A DNA stretch of 64,000 nucleotides from Schizochytrium sp. TIO01 (Eukaryota > Sar > Bigyra > Thraustochytrida > Thraustochytriidae). The notes under the pieces are model-generated. The model ran no database searches, had not been told where the DNA came from, and saw only the letters and a list, made by a program, of their open reading frames with translations. The stretch covers positions 8,742,761 through 8,806,760 of the forward strand of contig SMSO01000031.1 of the NCBI GenBank assembly GCA_004764695.1, written 5' to 3'. Position numbers and translations under genes: made by a program. Shown one piece after another: positions 41,611 to 52,173 of this stretch (within the stretch, counting starts at the first letter, position 1; every line of letters starts with the position of its first letter).

Positions 41611-41870
41611 GCGGTGTGTCCTTCGTTTTCAGGGGTCGTGCCTCAAACAGATCTCGCTCCGCAAGTTGACTTCATCAAGACCGGAACCCTCGTGAGACGC
41701 ATGAGATAATAGCTTACGCGAGCAGAGCGGACTTCTCAAAGGGACACGATTCTTCGCCATCGATGCGAAATGTGCAAACTTGGGATCGCGGAAACTCCAC
41801 GCATGAAAACGTTAGAGGTTACGTAACTTCCGAATGGAAGTTTTTATTTCATGGAGGTGATATGTTAGAG

Positions 41871-42965
41871 TTATTTAGGCCTTTGCTAAGAGGTGGGGGC
41901 GAGGTAAGAAAATGGCACGGCTAAGGAACCACCAGCACAGACGGAGGAAGCCAGCAAAGTAATTCAACCAAAAGCCTGGCGTCTCAGCAAGTAAACTTCC
42001 GGCGTTCCACTGGAAGAAACTGCATCATCGCATCTATGGATGCGGCTCCGGAGCCCGCGAGCAACGCAGCACTGACCGTACCATTATCTACGGCATGCAC
42101 CAAGCAAAAGGGGAACTTCAAATGTCTGATTGGTGATCTCCAGGGTGTTTATTCAGACGCCTCTGATGTCTATAAAGACATCGGCAGAGAGATCAACTTC
42201 AGGAGGCCGGACATGTTCGCCCTAGCGGACGATGCCTGCCTGTGACAGCTGCGGACTTAGTCATGCATCAGTATTAACTTGTGCGAATCGCCATCGACCT
42301 CCTTGAGCACCTTTTTCGAAAGAGTAAATGTCAAACTTCTGGTGTACGGCCAAGCTGCACACGCAGGAGACTCCAACACCTTACACAGGAACCATATTTG
42401 TTGACAAAATCTAAACTAACTTGGCGAAAAACTATGCCTACCTACGCGCACTCCTCAAAATCACAAACAAGACTACCGAAATTCACCATAAGTTTACACA
42501 TTGGCTCTGTGAAAACTATCGCATTATTTATTCTTTTACCTAAATTTGACACCTCCTAGATAGTCAACAAGTTGACAAGACGGGACAAAAGCAAGTCGGT
42601 TCGAGTGATGTGTCGTTGGGCCATTTTAGCTTTGCCAAGCGTCCATTCACAAACGCGAGCTTTTCCTCTGGTGAAGACTTGTTATTTGCCGAGGGGATTA
42701 CACCTCAAAAACATGCAACGCAAGTGTGACCAGCTAAGATAAGCTCGAAACATCCAACTTGAAGGTTTTCAAATGCCCAAAATACAATCATGTAGCCGAT
42801 CTTGATATCCACACCGTCAAAGGCATCCTTCTGCGCTATCTATCCGGGGACATGATCTAAAAATTGTCTTTGAATTGTGGGTCACGTTTTAAACCTGTGA
42901 TTGGGCCTTAAACCACTTTGTCGCCATAGAAAATGCAAATTTTGCAAATTTTATAGGTGAATTAC
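41871..42965 (-). repeat. Decayed dispersed repeat, copy 2 (remnant of a coding gene)
   Basis: About 1.1 kb, homologous by eye to 14629-15456 in the same orientation, with the same end sequences. Minus-strand peptide blocks match copy 1: SCPRIDSAEGC, AFDGVDIKIGY, EEKLAFVNG...WPND, EVSNLGKRI...TEPMCKL, FIDIRGV (stop) INTLEITN. It holds extra sequence (about 42240-42420) that copy 1 lacks, so it is nearer full length. Several stops and frame changes make it non-functional. No terminal inverted repeats or integrase/reverse-transcriptase motifs seen, so it may be a decayed gene family rather than a transposon. Confidence 0.72.
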
Positions 42966-43509
42966 TAAGTGTTCACACTGGGCTTATGTTCCAAATGTTC
43001 ACAACGGACAAATTCGCGTTATAAGAGAAGGGATGGCGTACGCAGCGAAGCAGAGAAAATCACCTTCCAGGGTAGCCCTTGGAGAATTGGTGTTTGGAGT
43101 ACAGATGCAGAGGAAACCAATTCGAGCTTAGTTTGTTTGTGACGCTTTCTAGATGGTACATATATGTGCATTAGCTTTGAGATAGCTTGGGTAAAGGTAG
43201 CTGAGAAAAAGAGGAGGGGGTTGGTGTTTCTTGTTTCTTATTACAAAACAAAGTCCTCTGCTTTCCGCTTTGTTATACAGGCACGGCAACTCCTAGAAGA
43301 AGAGTAGGGCACTGGTTTGGGTCTAGCGGAACGTTAGTGCGAAGAAAGTAGTTCCGTCTCGCGGACCTCGGAAGCTGCAGGACTTAAGCAAGAGACTTTG
43401 CTGTTTATGCGCGGGAGGGAGCGAATCAAGAAACGCTCTGCTGTTTGAAGAGAAAGACATTTATTCCTCGTAGCGCAAACCACGTGAGTGACTGTCAACT
43501 ACATAAATC
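42966..43509. other. Intergenic, 5' flank of a secreted-protein gene
   Basis: 544 bp with no recognised gene. Probably holds the promoter of the plus-strand gene at 43510. Confidence 0.5.
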
Positions 43510-44589
43510 ATGGTGTGTCGCAAGACCTTGTGGGTCGCCCAGGTGAATGTGTATGTGTTGGTGGTGATTGCTGTGCTCTTGTGCGTACACGTCCAGGGAC
43601 AGAGCGTTGGAGCGGATGTGGCAGACCCCATTCGCGCTGCAGCTGCGGCAGGTATTGACCTTAATGCAGTCATCATGGACAGCGACTTATCCAAGCCTTT
43701 GGAGAGCTCCCCCGTTCCCAATGTGCCAACCAATGATCAGAAAAAGAAAGATAATAGTACCAATGCTCGCATTGAAGCGCAACGCGTAAAGACAATTTCT
43801 GAAGGCCAGAAGTTGCGTGAAGAAGCACGCAAGAAGGCATTTGAGCGTGCAAAGCAGGCCCGAGAAGGTCTCACGGTTCGTGATAACGAGGAAGAAGCAC
43901 CTCAACGTGGTGGTATGGAAAAGGCTGAATGGCATGCTGCTCAAAGGGAGCATCGACGCAAAATGCGGCATAGAGTGCTACAAGATGCTGCTGAAGAAGA
44001 ACGCCAAGCACAGCTTGAGAAAGAACGTACAACTCGTGGACGAAGGTTGCAAGAAAAAGAAACCCCGCCTACTTGCTATGATGGCAAAGCGTCTGATGGT
44101 TTTGATACCGATGTTGACTGTGGTGGTGAGTGTCGCGATATTGAAGCTCTTGATCACGGGCTTCCATTTCTCTTAAGGTGCACCTTTGCGCAAAAGTGTA
44201 ATGTGAACAGTGATTGCATTAGCGGGTCATGCGAAAGCAATCACTGTGCAGCTCAAACTCCTCTACAGTTTTCTAGCTCGGAGCAGCTCATGCGTTACAT
44301 GCACAAGGCTTTTTTCCAGATCAGCGCTGATAAAAATTCGACAATGCTTTCTCCAAGCGATGTGAGTCGCTTTTTCAGTCTTGCGTTGAATCCTGACCAG
44401 GTTTCGTTAACTACCGCTCAATCAGAAATTGTAGAAACCGCTCTTGCGGATTACCAGCTTAAGCAAGGCTTAGTTAATTCCACCATGCCACTTGCATATG
44501 GTTTTCTCACGCGGGGTGCAAGTGTGGAGGTTGCAGAAACAATCATTGCTGCCAATAAGGCTCTTTCGCAGACTCGCCGCGAGCTGTGA
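43510..44589 (+). CDS. Secreted Cys-motif protein, function unknown
   Basis: 359 residues from the ATG at 43510; no introns. The N-terminus is a signal peptide (VNVYVLVVIAVLLCVHVQG, cleavage after about residue 31). Residues about 75-190 are a highly charged Arg/Glu/Lys helix, probably coiled coil. A Cys module follows (about 195-245): CYDGKASDGFDTDVDCGGEC, then Cys-x(4)-KC and DCISGSCESNHC. This C-x-DG-x(n)-D-TDVDCGG-C...DC-x-SG-x-C pattern recurs in many extracellular eukaryotic proteins. The last 110 residues are helical and soluble, without a membrane anchor. Probably exported or lumenal; no enzyme motif seen. Confidence 0.8.
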   Translation: MVCRKTLWVAQVNVYVLVVIAVLLCVHVQGQSVGADVADPIRAAAAAGIDLNAVIMDSDLSKPLESSPVPNVPTNDQKKKDNSTNARIEAQRVKTISEGQKLREEARKKAFERAKQAREGLTVRDNEEEAPQRGGMEKAEWHAAQREHRRKMRHRVLQDAAEEERQAQLEKERTTRGRRLQEKETPPTCYDGKASDGFDTDVDCGGECRDIEALDHGLPFLLRCTFAQKCNVNSDCISGSCESNHCAAQTPLQFSSSEQLMRYMHKAFFQISADKNSTMLSPSDVSRFFSLALNPDQVSLTTAQSEIVETALADYQLKQGLVNSTMPLAYGFLTRGASVEVAETIIAANKALSQTRREL

Positions 44590-45119
44590 TCCTTTACTGT
44601 ACTTGCGGTCGTGTTCTTGATGCCCAGTTTTGAATTCTAGCCAAACGTGTTCACACAACTCCTAGATATGCGCGATGCCCTTGTCAGTCTTGCCGTCTCT
44701 TCATCTCCTTTGCTTTGTTTTTGCTTTCGTTGTCATAAATTACTTTCTTAGAAGGAGTCAAAGCAACGAAAATTTTTCACATTTTATGTCTACACTTTTA
44801 CAACACAATGCAAAACACATGCGTGGTGAGACATTTACCTCTATATAAATTTGAATAATTAGGTTATGGCTCAAAGTTAAGACCGAAAACGACACATATT
44901 GTAAATTTGCTCAAAGGGATTATGATTATCCTTTCTTGTAAAGAAGTGAATTACAAAGACGACAAATATATGTTTTTTAGATAAACGACGCTTTTTATTT
45001 TTGTACTAGGTGAGTGGACAGCAAGTTAATTAACCTACTGCCAGCTGTCGGCTATCATATTCACGCAAATACCCGCCGGGGTTTTTTGAGATATCACGAT
45101 GTTCGCTGACGTGGTTTAC
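44590..45119. other. Convergent intergenic spacer
   Basis: 530 bp, AT-rich, between the secreted protein (+) and MMADHC (-). Nothing recognised. Confidence 0.5.
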
Positions 45120-45971
45120 CTATGGCAAAATGCTTTCCACAATCTTTACAACGACATCTATGGGAGCGTTGGTAAACATGGTCGCAGGGTACATACACTC
45201 ACCCCAGCTTGGGTGGAGGGCAACGTGGCATCCGCCGGCCGCAAAGGTAGGGAAATTGCGTAAACGAACAAGTCCATTAATATCCGGGTACACGGTGTTG
45301 CCATTTGACAGCATGGGAAGACCACAACACGGATCGGTGAAGTCAGCCCAGTAACCTTTAGCCTTGGTCGCTTCCGCAAATCGCTCAGCGAGGCGCACAA
45401 ATCGCTCCAAGCAGTCATCTTTAATCTTGGCAGTTTCCTCATTCACTGCAAGAGTGCTCAGAAGTGTTTTTTGCACAGTAGGCACAACCTTAAAGTCAGC
45501 AGGGTTAAACTTGTGCTGCTTCAATGCGTCGCGAAAGACGACTTTCAGGTCCCGGATCAGTGATCGTGGGGCCTCGTGAATGGAGAGGTCCCAGGTGGTG
45601 TCTTCAAGAACGAACGAGAACAACTGTTCCTGCAACGATGGAGATTTCGTTTCGTCGCTCGAGCTATTAATCGAGGTAGAACTCGTGCTTGATGCGTGAG
45701 CTGTCGGGGAGGCAGGTAGACCAGCAACGATGCGCATGTCTTCCACACCTTCGACCACAAGGTCGAATTCGTCCTGGACATCTTCTGCACCATCACTGAT
45801 GACATCTTCATCTTGGGGGGCAAGCATCGCCTTGAAGACCTCCTCTTTCATGGACTCAGAAAGAACAGAGCTGCTGAAGAGGAGATCGTCTTCGCTGTTT
45901 TCCACATGGTCCACAGTGTTGTTCTCCTTGTTGTTGACACTAACCACGTCAAGGCGGTTATTGGAGGCCAT
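45120..45971 (-). CDS. MMADHC: MMADHC/CblD-like cobalamin trafficking protein
   Basis: I chose the ATG at 45971 (MASNNRLDV), giving 283 residues; the upstream frame has no ATG. The C-terminal domain matches human MMADHC (CblD): KGYWADFTDPCCGLP, a NGNTVYPD loop, then GGCHVALHPSWGECMYPATMFTNAP before the end. CblD passes B12, with CblC, to methylmalonyl-CoA mutase in mitochondria and methionine synthase in the cytosol. The N-terminal half is acidic and Ser-rich and probably disordered, as in the family. Length is close to the human protein. No clear mitochondrial presequence is seen from this start. Intronless. Confidence 0.9.
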   Translation of the reverse strand: MASNNRLDVVSVNNKENNTVDHVENSEDDLLFSSSVLSESMKEEVFKAMLAPQDEDVISDGAEDVQDEFDLVVEGVEDMRIVAGLPASPTAHASSTSSTSINSSSDETKSPSLQEQLFSFVLEDTTWDLSIHEAPRSLIRDLKVVFRDALKQHKFNPADFKVVPTVQKTLLSTLAVNEETAKIKDDCLERFVRLAERFAEATKAKGYWADFTDPCCGLPMLSNGNTVYPDINGLVRLRNFPTFAAGGCHVALHPSWGECMYPATMFTNAPIDVVVKIVESILP

Positions 45972-46866
45972 CTTCAATAGTATATGTTCTACAAAGATGC
46001 GTTTGGCTCTTCCTGTGGCCTCTCCTAAGTCCTCCCAGACTTCCACAGCTCAAGACCTCTCAAGCGTCGCTTGCCACGCACTTGAAGTCGTTAAGGTTTT
46101 GGCAGGTTATATATGAGCAACTAGTGCTGATGACGTGATTTGAGACGCCTGCCGGTGTGATTTCCCCGAGGTCGTGCTTCGTCTCTGCAAAATCAAGTTT
46201 CCTCTCGAAAAGGTTTTACACAGTCTCCCCGGTGTTTTCCGTGTCTCCACGAGTCTCTTTGGCGTCCAGACCGCGCTTCAAGGGGCCCGGAACTGGTGTT
46301 GAAGTTCTGCGCTGGAGGCGTCTCGAGCGCGAGCGGTGCATAGGACTCCCCTACCTTTCCATAGGACTTCTGGTTCACTCATTCATTTCTTTTTCTTTCT
46401 TTCCCTGCTTTACCCAAAAACAGCAACAAACAAACAAAGAAAAATACTTAAATAAATTATTATTAGAAGAAAAAAAAACACTCACCACCAGAGAGACTTT
46501 TTTTCTTTTTCTTTTCTTTCCTTCCTTCCTAATATCCCTATAGTTTAGCCTATGAGGCGCCTGAAGTTCTTCTTCTAGGGGTCCTAGGGCTTCGCTAGCC
46601 AGAATTGGCGCCTCGTGTCTCCAGCGGCCGTCCTTTCCTTCTTAGAAGTAGCGGCGCAGGGCCGCTTTTCGATGGAATGCTCGCTCATTCCACGTGCCTT
46701 CGAGCGCTGCAGAGGCTCTGGGCACCTCGTTTGGGTCGGCGGCACCGTCTCCGCCATTGATTGTGCAGGCCCCGAGAGGTGCTGCACATAGGTGACGTAC
46801 CAACAGCAGCAACACACCAACCAAATAAACAAACAAAACAGCATCAATCATATGATTGATTGATAA

Positions 46867-46901
46867 AGTAAGTAAATAAATAAATAAATAAATAAATAAA
46901 A
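46867..46901. repeat. (AAAT)n microsatellite
   Basis: About eight AAAT/TAAA units. Confidence 0.95.
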
Positions 46902-47006
46902 GCAGAGACTACGTTGTTTATTTACATACATCATCGAAGAGTCAACACTAAGTAATAATAGACTAATGAACTACCAATGAAAAGCAATCAATCACCATCA
47001 CAGTTC

Positions 47007-47044
47007 CCTTTTTTTTTTTTCTTTTTTTCTTTTTTTCTTTTTTC
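47007..47044. repeat. Poly-T tract with C interruptions
   Basis: Runs of T of seven or more separated by single C residues. Confidence 0.95.
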
Positions 47045-47475
47045 TTGTTCTGTGAGTTCTCTGCGTCTCATATGTATACAGAATTGCACTCAAATACTCC
47101 GAAACGCGATGCTCTATAAGCACTCGGAACTCATGGGCTGTTGTCCACGTATGTATTTGTGTATGTGTGTATGTATGTATCCTTATCGAGCTAGCCAGCT
47201 ACTACACAGGGCGATTGATATACAGACAGACTCGCAGCATAGCATAGCAATCAATCCCAGTTGCCGCGATGGGCTTCAGGCGCCGTGGTGCGTCAGCAGC
47301 TGTGCCGCCACCGGAGAGGTGGATGCAGGTAGCTAGCTAGCTACCACTACCAGGCAGCGCCTGTTACTTCTGCTTCTACCACCACCACCAGCTTCAGCGT
47401 CGGCTTAGCTTCTTCCTCGTGGCCCGTTGGCTTCCGCAATGGCGTCAACGATCTCCAAGAACTTGGAGCTAGCTA

Positions 47476-47497
47476 GCTTGCTTGCTTGTTTGCTTGT

Positions 47498-47558
<61 letters not shown>
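47476..47558. repeat. (CTTG)n microsatellite
   Basis: About 20 CTTG units with two TTTG variants near the start, flanked by AGCT repeats on the left. Confidence 0.95.
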
Positions 47559-47667
47559 AAGCTAGGTAGCCAGCTTTCGCGAGGTCCCTACTGATCAGAA
47601 CTATCACATGCATCTCCATTCGCTGACAGAATGTGAATGTGATGAGTTGTCGCTCGCCCAGCTGGAT

Positions 47668-47704
47668 GAACTCGACTCGACTCGACTCGACTCGACTCGA
47701 CTCG
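47668..47704. repeat. (CTCGA)n pentanucleotide repeat
   Basis: About seven CTCGA/GACTC units. Confidence 0.95.
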
Positions 47705-50700
47705 CATCCATCGAACGGGTCGTTCACCCAATCAGCCAATCGCTCGAGCCCGCATTTGTCAGGGCCCGTCCATGAAGACGGATGGGAAGTCTTGTCCTGA
47801 GAGACCTTGGCGAGGCTGGATTCCGAGCGAGGAAGTCGCTGCTGCCGAACCCTGAGGAAGAACCTGTTGGTTGCATAAAACTCGATGACGACGCAGACGC
47901 CACGAGTGGTGGCGCCAGTGTGCGCCAGCTACGCCGTGCTTAGTCTGTGCTGCTACGAGTTTGCTCGAGGCAAGCAAACTACCAAGTGCTTTACATTAAT
48001 TATCAAACGGAGACACCACCGCCGCCGCCGCCGCAAGTTGAGCAGGGCCTCGAACTTGAAGCACGCGCTCAACCTGACGAAGAGTAAGGCATGCGCAACA
48101 GAAGCAGACCAATGAGACAAACAATCCCAACTTCACCCATTCAAGCGGTTTGATTCGATCTCGAGCTCTCCACCCACCGACTTACCATCGATTCCCATAA
48201 TTTCTTGGCTCATCGTACGTAGAAAGTCTCTAGTGCACAAGTGCACAAGCAGCTAGTCCGCTGTGCTCTCTGCGACCTCAGCCGATTACCGACTGCAACA
48301 GCTCATCACCTGTTACGAGTTCTCGCAGAATCTGCGTGCCAGCCACAAGATTCACAGTTGAAGATCAGATCTCGTCGCAGACTGGATAGATGGGCGGTGC
48401 CACTGGTGGACTTTGCCGAGCGCTAAGCTCTCGCTCGTTACCGTTGGCAGCCTCGTAGCACTTGAACAGACTTCGAGACAGCCGGCGCTCCACTTTGCAT
48501 CTCGTAGCCTTCTCGCACCACAAGCAAGCACATCGAGCTTGATCGTCCTCGAGGTGCCCGAAGGAGGCAAGTGGGCTGGCTGGGTCGGCGGTGTTTTCCT
48601 TGCAGAACCAATGCATTGCTCGCATCGCAGTCTCGTTATTCTTTCCTTCACTTTTGAGAGCGTCCATGGAGGGCGGGCTTGACAAAGCCGACGCTAGAAC
48701 GTCTCACAGGCGCTACTGAGGTTGCTTATGGTCCTGGCCACCCATGCGGTCCGTTCCCATGCTTGCTTGTTGTTTCCTCACAGCGCCTGTGAACCCACCA
48801 CCCGGTCACCCGGCACTTTGGGACGCTACGACTGGTCGTCGTCGCGTGCAAAACGAAGGGAGGGCCGGAATCCGCAGGCGGTCATCGCCACGCTTTCCGA
48901 GACGTCTCCGCGGAGCTCCTTCGCCGCATCCATCCCTCAATCGCCTGCTCCCAGGCTTTCTTTCTCACAGCTTGACTTGCTGCACATAAACCACTCACTC
49001 AAGCTGCGTCTGGCTGGGTCTTCAAGGCACGACGAGAGGCGCGCTCTCTCTGCCACTCATTCACGTCGCCGACGAATTGCTCTTCAGGCTCTTCGACGTG
49101 TGCTCGGAACTGCCTCGGCGACTGTGCCGGAACGGTGCAGGGACGCTTGTTTGCATTCTCAAGCCCGGCTTTCACCGGCCTTCGTTTCGGAAACCTTGCT
49201 GTTGCTCGCTGTAGCCTCGCTCAGGAGCTGCAACTTGAGATTGACTTGTCCTTGTCTCCGTCCTTGAGCTTAAACTTGGTCTTCGTTTTACTAATCGTTG
49301 CTGGCCTTTTGGTCCTTGTTTTGCGAGCCAGCCAAGCTGGCCAATCGCCACAAAGCTGATCTGCGCCAGCCAGTTCATCGCAAGCAGAAAGGCCGCGGTC
49401 GGCATAGTGCTGAAGACTCATGATGGCTTCGAGTTCGTTCTTCGTTTCAGCAGAGCAAGAACTCACAGCGGCCGAGGACGGCGATGTTTTAGGGGCTTCT
49501 GGTGATTCGCGATGCGCGCTCGCACTCGCACTCTTGCCGTGAATGAAGGAGATCGAGATCGGAATCGAGATTGATGGAGTTGGACACCATCCATAAAACG
49601 GCAGCGACGCCTCGATGTGAGATACTAGGGCACCTTGGCGTCTTCGAGGTGTTTCCTGAGCTGTTCTTGGGGTGGTGGTCAATCCTTGGGTTCTTTAGTG
49701 CGTGGGCCATTGGCAAGGACGAGTGCTTGCTTTGTCTCCTTGGAATTAGGTTTCATTGATTGAACGTTACGGTTGTCGGAACTTGAAGATATAATTTTCT
49801 GAGGGACTTCTGGGAATGGAACAACCCGCGCCGCCGCGGATAACAGTTAGGCACTACTTCTTCTAGGTAGAAGGATACTACGACTATGACATCGTAGTGG
49901 AGGCGTCCCTGATCGCTGACTAGGTTGGATTCGACTGCCTGCCTTTGTATTCTGAGGGCTCGTTTAAGTAAGAGCCGGGTGCCCCAGAGGAGTGGTATCT
50001 TGTGATAAAAGGAGTACTTTTGTGCTTTCTTTCCGAGAAATTGTGTGTGTTCTTCTTGTCGAGCATGCAGGCTACGAGGCCAAGGGCGTTCATAGTAACT
50101 TGACTTTTAGCAATGTCAGATTGGTGAGGTGGGAGGGTGTGTGGGAGGGTGTGCGAAATTGAGAAAGAAGCGGGGGGAGATCCTCGTTGATAGCTAGCTC
50201 TACAGCATGCATGTAGAAACAGAGATGAGCTATGGTCTAACCTTACAACAATTGGGACTGGTTATGTTCTGCAAAACGTCGCTGACCCAGGAAGTAACTC
50301 GATCAAGAAAAGCATTGGCATTGATGAGCCCTGCATGCTTTTGATGGTTGCACAAGTCGCTCGCTCCCATCTGAAGCACCCCGTGATTCAACAGGTGATT
50401 CACTAAGACTCTAAGGTGCAAACTCATAGAAGCTGCATAAGCCATCTCCCTCTGTTACCATTCTTCTGTACTAGTATGTACATCACAGTAACAGCAGAGA
50501 TTGCTGAGTGTGCAACACTTCAGCGATAAAAGCTTCTATTCAAGCTGCTATAAATGAATTATCTGTCAATTTTTATTTATGCGTCATGTAACGAAATGCT
50601 CTAACTTTATCTGGACGAGTCACAAATTTAGGAATCAAGCATAAATTGCAATAATCTTGCACAGCGAAAATAAACTCCCATGATTAAATACAGTTACCGT

Positions 50701-52173
50701 ACAGCTCTGTGTACGTCCTCACTTCATCTTCAAGATGTCATAAATATACGTGACCTTGATAAAGCGCACCAACAGATTTCTTGTAGAGGCTTTGGAAATC
50801 AACATGAGCCTTCAGAGCATGACGAATCTCCTATTTCTGAAGTGAACAAATGATTACTACATAAGGTGCAAAGGTTACTATTTATGACATGTTTATCAAC
50901 AGATGCTCCTCCAAGTTTGCTAAAATCCTGTCTTCAATAGCGATATCCAGGACCTTATTCCCTGTACAGACCTACAACTGACAACAACAACAAAAAAGCG
51001 ACGACTACTATAACAAAAATAAGCAAGAATATTGTGGCGGCTATAGTAATTTGTTACGATAGTTCGTTCTGTAAATTTGCAATTGCCTGTAAGCATAGTA
51101 AGCATAGTAACAATACGAAAAGGTCAACATCAAATCTCAAGAACCACGTATGTCCATATCCTCCTTTCTGTTTAAAACCAAATAATTTAATTAATTAGGA
51201 GAAAAATATTGATCAAATAATCAGTCAAATTCAAAATCGGCAGCTCGACTCCCTTCAAATTACACCTTAATTCATGATTTATTGGAATCGTAATCTCGTA
51301 TGCGTACTCTGGTAGTTCAAAATGGCCCAAGTCTTCTTTCATTCTGCCACTACTACTCAGAGGCAGCCCCTTTAACTCCTTACACTTACGCCAGTTTTTA
51401 ATCACTCACGATGCTCCGTGACTTAATGACTGCAGCCCAAAAGTCGCGGTGTTTTCAGAACTATGAGCTACCCTTTTATGTAACAGAGGTACGTTTTCAA
51501 TTCGAGCGGGGGTATAATACACTCATATCTTCTTTGTACCTCAAATATTCGTTTTTGTTTACTACTTTCCCTTTCAAGTTCTTTTTAATTAAAATTTTAA
51601 TATATATTAAAAAAGTGATTTATTTAACAATTCAGTATTTACTTCGTGGAAATTAGAGAAGAAAGAAAAGTTATTATTTTAATTAAAAAAAATTAAAAAT
51701 AAAAGCCTCTCATATTATTTTCCCAAAAGCCCAACTCTGCATCATCATGCAAGCTAAGTATCCTGAACAGCATGTGGTCTCGACGGTCGCGTTGATGAGC
51801 TACTTGCTCAGCCAATACCCGGACAACACCTTCAATTTCAAATTAGGCGAGTCATCTTTCATTTTGTGTTTATAATTTTTAGCACTGGAAACAAAAGAGG
51901 AGTAAATTTAGTGGAGTCTAGTAGATGATTGGAAGGTGCTACCAGAGGACTTTGAGTATTCAGCAGAGCGAATGTAATACTATTGACAGAGAAAGACGAA
52001 AGTAGATTTTTCTTTCTTCCACTGGCACGTGCCTTGTTTTAGTTCTTCTCTCCAAGAAAAGAGAAAGCAATAGCCCTGCAAAACGCTGACGGTGATGATC
52101 AAACACGCGGCGGTAGGGCAAGCGACCAAAACTTAAACGCGGTTTCTCTGCTGTCGCATCAGTAGGGAGAACC

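Larger units (their letters stand above)
40146..41870. other. Gene-free spacer with microsatellites
   Basis: 5' flank of the PP2C gene, including GTT repeats at about 40360-40380. The part from about 40870 to 41500 is GC-richer and gives overlapping short open frames on both strands, with nothing recognisable. Confidence 0.5.
45972..52173. other. 6.2 kb gene-poor, microsatellite-rich region
   Basis: No recognisable gene. It begins with the MMADHC promoter. 46.4-47.8 kb is dense in simple repeats (listed separately). 48.0-49.8 kb is GC-richer with overlapping open frames on both strands but no protein-like pattern. 50.2-52.1 kb is AT-rich. A 41-codon open frame from the ATG at 51747 (MQAKYPEQHVVSTV start) looks slightly protein-like and may be a relic near the kinase gene. 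Confidence 0.55.

Noticed and set aside
47476-47558. Possible repeat array of CRISPR type
   Set aside because: It is a plain 4-bp microsatellite without unique spacers.
48722-49267. 181-codon open frame
   Set aside because: Arg/Ser/Leu-rich, overlaps other frames on both strands in a GC-rich patch, and has no domain-like pattern.
51747-51872. 41-codon open frame with protein-like start
   Set aside because: Too short, with no homologue I recognise and no splice partner; mentioned only as a possible relic.
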